The position numbers and the translations under genes are program-made. Shown here in pieces: positions 1 to 6,129 of a DNA stretch of 17,666 nt. Each line of letters begins with the position of its first letter. Position 1 is the first letter of the stretch. Below the pieces are notes generated by a model. That model was not told where the DNA came from. It saw only the letters and a program-made list of their open reading frames with translations, and searched no databases. This stretch comes from Marinagarivorans sp. UBA5868 (GTDB lineage: Bacteria; Pseudomonadota; Gammaproteobacteria; Pseudomonadales; Cellvibrionaceae): assembly GCA_002432095.1 (NCBI GenBank), contig DJFQ01000226.1, positions 11,221 to 28,886 of the forward strand. Reading direction: 5' to 3'.

Positions 1-84
1 ACGGATGCAAAGCGGCGCCGGAGCATCAGGTTGCGACAGTAATGAATGAGTGGCTATCCTTGCCACTTTTGCGAGGTAGTGATT

Positions 85-468
85 ATGAAATTGAAAATGA
101 TGATTTTGGCCGGCTTATTGGCGGTTGGATGCACCAGCCAGGCAAGCGAATTCAAAATGAAAATCGACAAAATCGACGAAATGAATGGATTCGTCCTCAG
201 AGGCCTTGCTATCTCTGGGACGGTCGAACAAGGGTGCATTGCTCACGACAATGAATTTGTTGTGGTGCGCGATGGAAAAGAAGTGCTGAAAACGATTACA
301 CGAATCTTATTAGTAGAAGGTCTCCGGGAGGGGGAAGAAATTGACGGAGAAGCCTATACCGGCGAAGTGGTTAGCTTTTATCTTCCGGATATGAAAAAAG
401 AGGTGGTGGAGATAGGGGATTGGATCATTGGTAAAGCGACAACCTGCAAAAAAAGCAAAAGGCGTTAA
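85..468 (+). CDS. Small exported protein with EF-Tu domain II-like beta-barrel
   Basis: 127-residue protein of unknown function. An in-frame ATG exists at 46, but the ATG at 85 is preferred: GAGG lies about 9 bases upstream and the product then begins with a normal export signal (MKLKMMILAGLLAVGC). That signal contains a possible lipobox (LAVG-C, Cys16), so it could be a lipoprotein; a signal peptidase I site after SQA is an alternative. The mature part follows the pattern of domain II of translational GTPases: a hydrophobic first strand (FKMKIDKI), ISGTVEQG where EF-Tu has a V-TG-VE-G segment, a 'NEFVVV' strand, then GEVVSFYLPD and VEIGDWI in place of the G-x-V-x-x-x-L and x-x-G-x-x-I strands. 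There is no GTP-binding domain, so no GTPase role is implied. The C-terminus is basic (KKSKRR). The fold is inferred from pattern only. It is well separated from the xylanase gene downstream. Confidence 0.72.
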   Translation: MKLKMMILAGLLAVGCTSQASEFKMKIDKIDEMNGFVLRGLAISGTVEQGCIAHDNEFVVVRDGKEVLKTITRILLVEGLREGEEIDGEAYTGEVVSFYLPDMKKEVVEIGDWIIGKATTCKKSKRR

Positions 469-827
469 GTTGACGTAATTATTTGTTAGGGTTTTTTGCA
501 TAAAATAGCCGTTTAGAGTCCATCTGACCATGCGCAACTTGGCAAATTTTTAACCAGACGGTTGCCTTTATTTGATGATATGACAAAAGGACGAAATGGC
601 GCACACCTCAAACTTCCACATCTCCGTAAATTGCTACTAAGGCATGTTCGACACGACAGCTTGTATTTGTCGGTCGCCGTAGCTGTGTTGTTGGCAGATG
701 CGGTCCGGGCGGGGCTATGTTGAAAATAACGATAGTCCGATTAAATCGGTATTCCCTGTCCCGGGGCGAAGATGCTCCTCCTATTTTTTTATAACCAGCA
801 ATATATTCATTAGGCGGGGTTTTTCCT
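469..827. other. Intergenic region before the xylanase gene
   Basis: About 360 bases with no convincing gene. It holds an imperfect inverted repeat (651-661 against 681-691, 9 of 11 positions pairing around ACAGCT/AGCTGT), a 13-base palindrome at 737-749, and a TTCATTAGGC element at 806-815 that also occurs upstream of the GH67 gene. I see no good -35/-10 pair and no terminator with a T-run after the preceding gene. A minus-strand open frame at 608-937 overlaps the xylanase signal peptide and looks like chance. Confidence 0.55.
737..749. promoter_or_regulatory. Palindromic operator-like site CCGATTAAATCGG
   Basis: CCGATT and AATCGG are exact inverted halves around one central A, about 80 bases upstream of the xylanase start. 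The size and symmetry suit a dimeric repressor or activator. A related sequence, CGGACCAAATCGG (10 of 13 identical), lies at 5836-5848 upstream of the GH67 gene. The regulator is unknown and a chance match is possible. Confidence 0.3.
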
Positions 828-828
828 A
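806..828 (+). promoter_or_regulatory. TTCATTAGGC element overlapping the xylanase ribosome binding site
   Basis: The 10-mer TTCATTAGGC at 806-815 runs into the G-rich ribosome binding site (GGCGGGG, 813-819), 8 bases before the xylanase ATG at 828. The same 10-mer is exact at 5812-5821 and near-exact at 5777-5786 and 5849-5858, all upstream of the GH67 gene. Its placement over the ribosome binding site means that a bound protein or RNA could affect translation or transcription. The link is inferred from sequence identity only. Confidence 0.35.
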
Positions 829-2417
829 TGAGTTTTTTTAATTTCAAACGCTCGCTTGTAGCAGCGACAGCATGTCTTGCTGCAATGAGCTTTTCCTCTG
901 CGAACGCCTGTACAGGCGTACTTAACAACTCAAACAACGCTGTCGGTACTCACAACGGCTTTTATTATTCATTTTGGAAGCAGGAGACTGGCAATAGAGT
1001 GAGTATTACCTGCGGAGAAGCCGGCTATTACAAAACTGATTGGAGTAGCGTATTCAATTGGGTCGGTGGAATGGGCTGGAAGCCAGGTTCGGCAAGAACC
1101 GTTAATTACCGCGGCTCATTCAACAGTGGCCGTCAGCGAAACCAGTCAAACTCTTATCTTGCGCTTTACGGCTGGACTCGGCCTCCAGTAGAAGTTGAAT
1201 ATTACGTAGTCGAGAGTTACGGTTCTTACAACCCCGCGAGCTGTGGCGGTAGCGGCGGTGTTGCTGGCGGTGGCGGTAGCGGTGATGGCCAAAAAGGATC
1301 CGTCACCATCGGCGGAGTGCGTTACAACTTGACGCAGTGCACACGCACGAACCAGCCATCAATTTCTGGAACTTCCACGTTCAAACAGTTTTTCAGCGTA
1401 CGTGAAACCCCTCTTCCCTGGGGCCAAGTCCAAGGCTCCATCGACGTAGGTGCCCACTTCAAAGCCTGGGCGGATGCCGGTATGCGGCTCGGCACCGATT
1501 TCGACTACATGGTGCTCGCTACTGAGGGTTACGATGGCAACAGACAGTCCTCTGGTAACTCTGAGCTTTGGATAACCACCGGCGACCCTGTGCCCGTTTC
1601 TTGCGGAACAACAGGCGGAGTCGAGATTTGTTGCAATATCAGCGCAGACCCGGATGGTGACGGTATGGGCATGGAAAACAACAAGGTGTGTACGGTCACG
1701 GATAAGACCGTTGGATACACTCCACCGAACTCACCCGACATTCTGGCAGCTGTTAACGTCGGTAGTACCGGTGCTGCGGTACAAGTCGGCGGTATCTACT
1801 ATGCACCTAACCGCTATATGACTGGTGGTATGGCGAATTCCACCACGACAAACATTACCGGTGGTAACGACTTGTTCAAAACCGAACTGTACGGTGACTT
1901 CTCGGCTTCCATTCCGATGAGCAATCAGCGTGTATCTGTTGAGCTGGGCTTCGTAGAGATGTACCACACATCAGCCAGTATGCGTTCCTTCGACGTCGCC
2001 ATTGAAGGTCAGCGCGTACTCTCCAACGTGGATATTTTCGATGAGGTAGGAGCCAACACTGCATGGAAACAGACGTTTGACGCTAACGTCACTGACGGAA
2101 AACTGGATATCGCGCTTACCACTAACACTGATAACGCCACCCTGAGTTCCATTCTGGTACGCAAATCGACTAGCAGCAGCTCTTCCAGCTCTAGCTCGTC
2201 TTCCTCCAGCAGCAGCTCTTCATCGTCCAGCAGCTCGTCGAACTCGTCCAGCAGCTCCTCTTCAAGTAGCAGCTCTTCCAGTTCTTCCAGCAGCAGCTCG
2301 TCCTCCTCCTCCGGCAGTACTGGCGGTGGCACCACCGGTGGCGGTAGCACTGGAGCTTTGTTCCTGATGATGATGGGCGCTCTGTTGTTCTCACGCCGTT
2401 TGGTTGTGAAAGCTTAA
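828..2417 (+). CDS. Secreted GH11 endo-1,4-beta-xylanase with malectin-like (CBM57) domain, poly-Ser linker and GlyGly-CTERM-like tail
   Basis: 529-residue modular enzyme predicted to cut the beta-1,4-xylose backbone of xylan outside the cell. Residues 1-27 are a signal peptide ending SSANA. Residues about 28-250 form a GH11 jelly-roll; by family pattern the nucleophile is Glu124 (VEYYVVE) and the acid/base is Glu233 (ATEGY). A Gly-rich insert (about 139-157) breaks the usual fold between the nucleophile strand and the TNQPSI segment, flanked by Cys139 and Cys171, which might form a disulfide. A short Cys-rich segment with DPDGDG (274-279) may bind calcium. Residues about 303-446 match malectin/CBM57 (VNVGS, ELYGDF, FVEMYH, SFDVAIEGQ, VDIFDEVG, LDIAL), a probable glycan-binding module. 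Then come 47 residues of almost pure serine (449-495), a Gly/Thr stretch, a hydrophobic segment and an Arg-Arg end, as in GlyGly-CTERM (rhombosortase) proteins. The G-rich ribosome binding site at 813-819 supports this start. Confidence 0.93.
   Translation: MSFFNFKRSLVAATACLAAMSFSSANACTGVLNNSNNAVGTHNGFYYSFWKQETGNRVSITCGEAGYYKTDWSSVFNWVGGMGWKPGSARTVNYRGSFNSGRQRNQSNSYLALYGWTRPPVEVEYYVVESYGSYNPASCGGSGGVAGGGGSGDGQKGSVTIGGVRYNLTQCTRTNQPSISGTSTFKQFFSVRETPLPWGQVQGSIDVGAHFKAWADAGMRLGTDFDYMVLATEGYDGNRQSSGNSELWITTGDPVPVSCGTTGGVEICCNISADPDGDGMGMENNKVCTVTDKTVGYTPPNSPDILAAVNVGSTGAAVQVGGIYYAPNRYMTGGMANSTTTNITGGNDLFKTELYGDFSASIPMSNQRVSVELGFVEMYHTSASMRSFDVAIEGQRVLSNVDIFDEVGANTAWKQTFDANVTDGKLDIALTTNTDNATLSSILVRKSTSSSSSSSSSSSSSSSSSSSSSSSNSSSSSSSSSSSSSSSSSSSSSSSGSTGGGTTGGGSTGALFLMMMGALLFSRRLVVKA
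2172..2312 (+). repeat. Low-complexity poly-serine coding tract
   Basis: 47 consecutive codons give serine with one asparagine. AGC/AGT and TCN codons are mixed, so the DNA is not a simple triplet expansion and the serine run itself seems to be under selection. Such linkers are common in Cellvibrio-type polysaccharide hydrolases. The antisense strand reads as a Glu/Leu-rich open frame, which is a by-product. Confidence 0.9.
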
Positions 2418-2438
2418 GAGCAGGTTTTACCCTCAAAC

Positions 2439-2466
2439 AAAGGCCCCTTTTTAGGGGCCTTTTTTA
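2439..2466. terminator. Bidirectional rho-independent terminator
   Basis: A 9-bp stem (AAAGGCCCC / GGGGCCTTT) with a short T-rich loop is followed by a T-run. On the other strand the A residues before the stem act as a shorter T-run. It lies 22 bases past the xylanase stop and about 20 bases past the stop of the converging oxidoreductase gene, so it can serve both. Confidence 0.88.
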
Positions 2467-2486
2467 TTTTGGGGAAGCGGAAAGTT

Positions 2487-3512
2487 TTAGAGGGATATTT
2501 CTCTGCCGCATGCAGCGGCCTGGTAAATAGCGAGAAGAATTTGCAGATCCCTAAGGCCCTCTTGACCGGAAATCACTTCGGGTAAAGGCGCAGGATCGAG
2601 AAAGAGACGCCCCAGGTCCTCCATCTGTTTCCACTGGTGATGTTCGTGAGGAATAACCAGAAGGTGTTCTTTTTCGTCGCGCACTACACCATGCAGTGGG
2701 CCGTAGGAAAAAGCCGGATCCAGTTTGATGATGGCGCCCGCGCTGCGGATACTCAACTCGTCGAGATAGCCGCTGTAGCCGGCATAGCCTGTCATATAAA
2801 TATCGCCGGGAAACCGCATCTGCCAGGAGATATGTTCTTCCACTTCGGCGAATTTCACCCGGTCAGTCACAGGGCCAAATTGCGCGGTGACGGCCACAGG
2901 TTCTTTGCCGGTGATATAGCGCGCTGCCTGCACGCCATAAATTCCCACATCAATAAGTGCGCCGCCGCCAGAGAGGGATTTTTTTAAGCGCCATTGCTCG
3001 GCGGGACCGACATCTATGGAAAAAATGGCGTTAATAAAATTCACTTTTCCTTTTGCCTGAGTGCTGCCGAGATTCGCGATTTGCTGATGCAACCTGTTGA
3101 ATCGCAGCCGATATCCAACGGCGAGTTTTACTCCGGCAGATTCGCAAGCCGCGATCATCCGCTGGGCATCCTCAATATTGGTGGCCATGGGTTTTTCTAC
3201 AATGACATGTTTGCCGGCTTCGGCCGCCCGTATCGTAAATTCCGCATGCAGGCTGTTAGGCAGGCAGATGTAAACAGCATCCACATCCTCGCAGTCACGG
3301 ATCCGGTCGAAATCCTCATAATTTAAAATACGGTCTTCCTTGATGTTCCATTTATTTTGCCATGCGGGGATTTTTTCGTGACTGCCGGTGACAATTGCGT
3401 TGAGCTGCCAATAGGCTGAGCTTGTCAATCCCACTGCAATACAGTCGGTAGCGTAGTGACCTAGTCCCACCAAGGCGAGACCAAGTCTTTTTTCACCTGT
3501 TTGTTGTTCCAT
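2487..3512 (-). CDS. Gfo/Idh/MocA family NAD(P)-dependent oxidoreductase
   Basis: 341 residues, typical length for the family. The N-terminal Rossmann fold carries the dinucleotide loop LVGLGHY (14-20, in place of G-x-G-x-x-G). The family signature EKP lies at 106-108, within HVIVEKPMA; its Lys is part of the catalytic site in glucose-fructose oxidoreductase relatives. The C-terminal alpha/beta domain follows. There is no signal peptide, so it should be cytoplasmic. The substrate cannot be read from sequence; a sugar or sugar acid is likely. A strong GGGAG precedes the ATG. The gene starts 53 bases after the GH67 stop on the same strand, so the two are probably co-transcribed, which suggests work on a xylan-derived sugar (xylose, glucuronic acid or methylglucuronic acid). 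That role is inference. Confidence 0.87.
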   Translation of the reverse strand: MEQQTGEKRLGLALVGLGHYATDCIAVGLTSSAYWQLNAIVTGSHEKIPAWQNKWNIKEDRILNYEDFDRIRDCEDVDAVYICLPNSLHAEFTIRAAEAGKHVIVEKPMATNIEDAQRMIAACESAGVKLAVGYRLRFNRLHQQIANLGSTQAKGKVNFINAIFSIDVGPAEQWRLKKSLSGGGALIDVGIYGVQAARYITGKEPVAVTAQFGPVTDRVKFAEVEEHISWQMRFPGDIYMTGYAGYSGYLDELSIRSAGAIIKLDPAFSYGPLHGVVRDEKEHLLVIPHEHHQWKQMEDLGRLFLDPAPLPEVISGQEGLRDLQILLAIYQAAACGREISL

Positions 3513-3565
3513 GCGTTACTCCCGAGTTACAACTATTCGCAAATATCCCGCTAGTTGATCAAATT

Positions 3566-5758
3566 CTATTTGCCTTGTCCGGGAGCGTGGGGGAATTGCA
3601 TTTCTATATAGTCCTGCAAACGACCTTGGGGTTTTTCCAGGCCTTCTGGAATAGGGCGATCAGAAAAAGATTGGAAATATAGAACGCAGGCATTGCGCCA
3701 CCAAAGGGCTTCTTTTTCTTGAATATCCAGCGCCATTTGTATTTGATGGAAAGGCTGCGGGGCAATTTTTTCTTGCAGGCTGTCCCATGTCTGTGCCATA
3801 TCGCCGACGGCTGCAGCACCATCGTAATATCGATGCACAAGCTCGTTCCAAAGCGTGCGCCCCGAGCGGGTTTTGTAATCCCAGCTTAGGTGATGAAACC
3901 ACAGCAGGAATTCTTCTGGCACAGTTTCCGGCGATGTGTAGAGATCGCGGACGGGCGGGAAATATTGCTCCACGGCATTTACACCGTTGGGTGAGCGATC
4001 AAAACCAATGCCGTTTTTATCGGCACGATGATAGTAAACCGACGTCCAGTCGTCGCGACCTAAATCTTTTACCCACGGACCGGGACCGTAGTGATGTCCC
4101 TCCGCCATAATGTGATGCAGCCCCAATGGCGTCATGTAATTTACGGTTATTTCACGGGATGCCATCATCAAATCGGTTACCTTTGTAACCACTTCACTAT
4201 CGTTGCCGAGGGTCATGCGTACCCATTCTTCGGCAATCTCTCTCGCAGATAATTGGTGATCCCACGCCAGTCGTCCAAATACATACCAATTGGATTGCAG
4301 AATAATATGGCCAGTCCAGTTGCGGTCAGTGCCGATATTCGCCACCCCGGCGATTCCCGAAATACTATTGTTAAAAAGGGAGCCGTCCACAACTTTTGCC
4401 ACGGTCGATCCTGCGCCTTTAGCGAACGTATCGGCATCGAGCACCTCTTTATACATGGGGCCGAGATAAACCCAGTGGGTGCTAAAACCCAAGTATTCCA
4501 TGGTGATCTGAAACTCCATCATTAAAGGCGTTTGAGGTGTTGCACCGAATAATGGGCTGAAAGGTTCGCGGGGCTGAAAGTCGATAGGGCCGTTTTTGAC
4601 TTGTACCAAAACATTTTTGTGAAATTGCCCGTCCAGCGGTTTGAATTCCGAATAGGCCTGTTTGGATCGCTCTTCGTTTTTTTCAGCGGCGTAGACAAAA
4701 GCCCGCCACATCACAATTCCACCATGTGGCTCAAGCGCTTCCGCAAGCATGTTCGCGCCCTGCGCGTGACTGCGGCCAAAATCCCCCGGCCCCGGCTGGC
4801 CTTCGGAATTAGCCTTGACGAGAAAGCCACCGAAATCTGGAATTCGCTTATAAATTTCCTGCGCTTTATCGCGCCACCACTTTTGCACTGCGGGATTTAG
4901 AGGATCGGAGGTGCTCATTCCGCCAATAAGCTGCGGCGAGCTGAATTTGATGGAGAGATAAACCTTGATGCCGTAGGGCCGAAAGATATCCGCGAGGGAT
5001 GCTACTTTTTCCAAATATTGCGGTGTAAGAATCAGTGGGTCTGCATTGACGTTGTTTAAAACGGTACCGTTGATGCCGATTGAAGCATTAGCGCGGGCGT
5101 AATCGTAATAGCGCTGTTCTTTGTATTCCGGCAATTTATGCCAATCCCAAATCGACTGCCCCGCATAACCACGCTCCACATGCCGATCAAGATTGTCCCA
5201 GTGATTGAGTACCCTCAAGTCCATTTTCGGAGTGGACTTCACCGCAAGACTGTCGATGGGCTGATGCGTCTGCAGCAGCCGAAGAAAATGAAACGTGCCA
5301 TATAGCGTCGCCACATCGGTATTGCCGGCAATCAATGTGACCTGTTTGCCGCGCAATTTGATGCTGCGCAGCAGATACCCTTCATTACCGAGATTCGCAA
5401 GCTCCTCCGCTAAACCTGCTTCACCGATAAGCGATGAGTTAAGGGGCGTGCCAATGATCAGCTGACGATTTTTCAGTTGCTGGCTTTCTGCCAATGAGTC
5501 ACCCAACAATCCGCTCAAAGCGTGGTGTAATTCCTTACGGATAATGGTGTTGGTCTGGGAATCGCCTGCGATCTGCAACGACTGAATCTGTTGTTGATAT
5601 TGCTTGGCCAATTTTCGGTCGGTGATTGGTTCATACCGCAGCCACAGCCGATAACCGTCTTCGCCGTCGAAGAAGAACTGAGCGAAGGATGCGTGAGCAG
5701 TAAAACAGAGGAGAAGTCCAAAAATAATGCGAGCACTGTATTTTTGTATTGTCAGCAT
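3566..5758 (-). CDS. GH67 alpha-glucuronidase (xylan side-chain removal)
   Basis: 730 residues, close to characterised GH67 enzymes of about 680-730. It should release (4-O-methyl)glucuronic acid from the non-reducing end of xylo-oligosaccharides cut by xylanases. The N-terminus is a signal peptide ending in ASFA, then the GH67-type start DGYRLWLRYEP. By family pattern the acid is Glu319 (KANSEGQPGP), and the base pair is Asp393 (NGPIDFQPREP) and Glu421 (QITMEYLG). The ATG at 5758 is chosen: an upstream in-frame TTG at 5788 adds only ten residues before the signal peptide and lies in a repeat. Location would be periplasm or outer envelope. The gene is first of a minus-strand pair with the oxidoreductase and diverges from the acyltransferase gene. 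Degenerate repeats lie immediately upstream and may bind a regulator. Confidence 0.95.
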   Translation of the reverse strand: MLTIQKYSARIIFGLLLCFTAHASFAQFFFDGEDGYRLWLRYEPITDRKLAKQYQQQIQSLQIAGDSQTNTIIRKELHHALSGLLGDSLAESQQLKNRQLIIGTPLNSSLIGEAGLAEELANLGNEGYLLRSIKLRGKQVTLIAGNTDVATLYGTFHFLRLLQTHQPIDSLAVKSTPKMDLRVLNHWDNLDRHVERGYAGQSIWDWHKLPEYKEQRYYDYARANASIGINGTVLNNVNADPLILTPQYLEKVASLADIFRPYGIKVYLSIKFSSPQLIGGMSTSDPLNPAVQKWWRDKAQEIYKRIPDFGGFLVKANSEGQPGPGDFGRSHAQGANMLAEALEPHGGIVMWRAFVYAAEKNEERSKQAYSEFKPLDGQFHKNVLVQVKNGPIDFQPREPFSPLFGATPQTPLMMEFQITMEYLGFSTHWVYLGPMYKEVLDADTFAKGAGSTVAKVVDGSLFNNSISGIAGVANIGTDRNWTGHIILQSNWYVFGRLAWDHQLSAREIAEEWVRMTLGNDSEVVTKVTDLMMASREITVNYMTPLGLHHIMAEGHHYGPGPWVKDLGRDDWTSVYYHRADKNGIGFDRSPNGVNAVEQYFPPVRDLYTSPETVPEEFLLWFHHLSWDYKTRSGRTLWNELVHRYYDGAAAVGDMAQTWDSLQEKIAPQPFHQIQMALDIQEKEALWWRNACVLYFQSFSDRPIPEGLEKPQGRLQDYIEMQFPHAPGQGK

Positions 5759-5766
5759 TGGAGATT

Positions 5767-5859
5767 CCAAAAGATCGTCATTAGGCAAAAAGGGGTTTTA
5801 GACCAAAAGGGTTCATTAGGCCAGCGGCGGCATTTCGGACCAAATCGGTTCACTAGGCC
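5767..5859. repeat. Three degenerate 36-37 nt direct repeats upstream of GH67
   Basis: The cores start at 5767, 5803 and 5840. Copies two and three (5801-5822 and 5838-5859) match at 19 of 22 positions, pattern GACCAAANNGGTTCAYTAGGCC. The first copy (CCAAAAG...TCATTAGG) fits with one inserted base. The spacing of 36-37 bases is about 3.5 helical turns. The array covers the -9 to -100 zone of the GH67 gene, where an activator or repressor would bind. It carries no spacer-like conserved unit and is not CRISPR. Confidence 0.6.
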
Positions 5860-6129
5860 GAAGGGATTGTAGGGAGACGGTCGCAAAATACAACCAATCA
5901 GAGCCACTGGTTTTGGTGGTCAGAAAGACAATTTCGGTCTGCCGACCAATAAGCAGAGACCTTTCGCAGGAATGCGGGTTCCCACGGGGTGGGTTTGCTT
6001 CAGTCTCCTCGGTAAACACCGACGGAAAGTCCTTCGTCTGTTCATCGTACTGTCAACATTTGTTCATGTAACCGTCACAGTCGCAATCTAGGCTCTGCGC
6101 TTGGCGTCGTATCGCATAAAGAGGTCTTT
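5860..6129. other. Divergent intergenic region between GH67 and the acyltransferase gene
   Basis: No gene seen. With the repeat array, this region separates the two divergent genes by about 370 bases and must hold both promoters. Small perfect inverted repeats are CCCAC-GGG-GTGGG at 5981-5993 and TCGGT-AAAC-ACCGA at 6009-6022; either could be an operator. The ribosome binding site of the downstream gene is AGAGG at 6119-6123. I cannot place a -35/-10 pair with confidence. Confidence 0.5.

Noticed and set aside
1..42. Possible 3' end of a gene entering from the left edge (frame 1, stop at 40-42)
   Set aside because: Only 13 codons are visible; short open stretches exist in the other frames too, so nothing can be supported.
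608..937. Minus-strand open frame upstream of and overlapping the xylanase start
   Set aside because: It overlaps the signal peptide codons on the other strand, resembles no protein and has no clear ribosome binding site.
2009..2350. Minus-strand open frame rich in Glu and Leu, opposite the xylanase
   Set aside because: It is the antisense reading of the serine tract; the composition follows from the repeat, and no ribosome binding site or known domain is seen.
5759..5788. Longer GH67 form starting at TTG 5788
   Set aside because: It adds ten residues in front of a complete signal peptide and its sequence lies in the repeat array; the ATG at 5758 fits the family.
5767..5859. Possible CRISPR array, because the period is 36-37 bases
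   Set aside because: The 22-base cores differ at 3 positions, the intervals are only about 15 bases, there are just three copies, and no cas genes are present.
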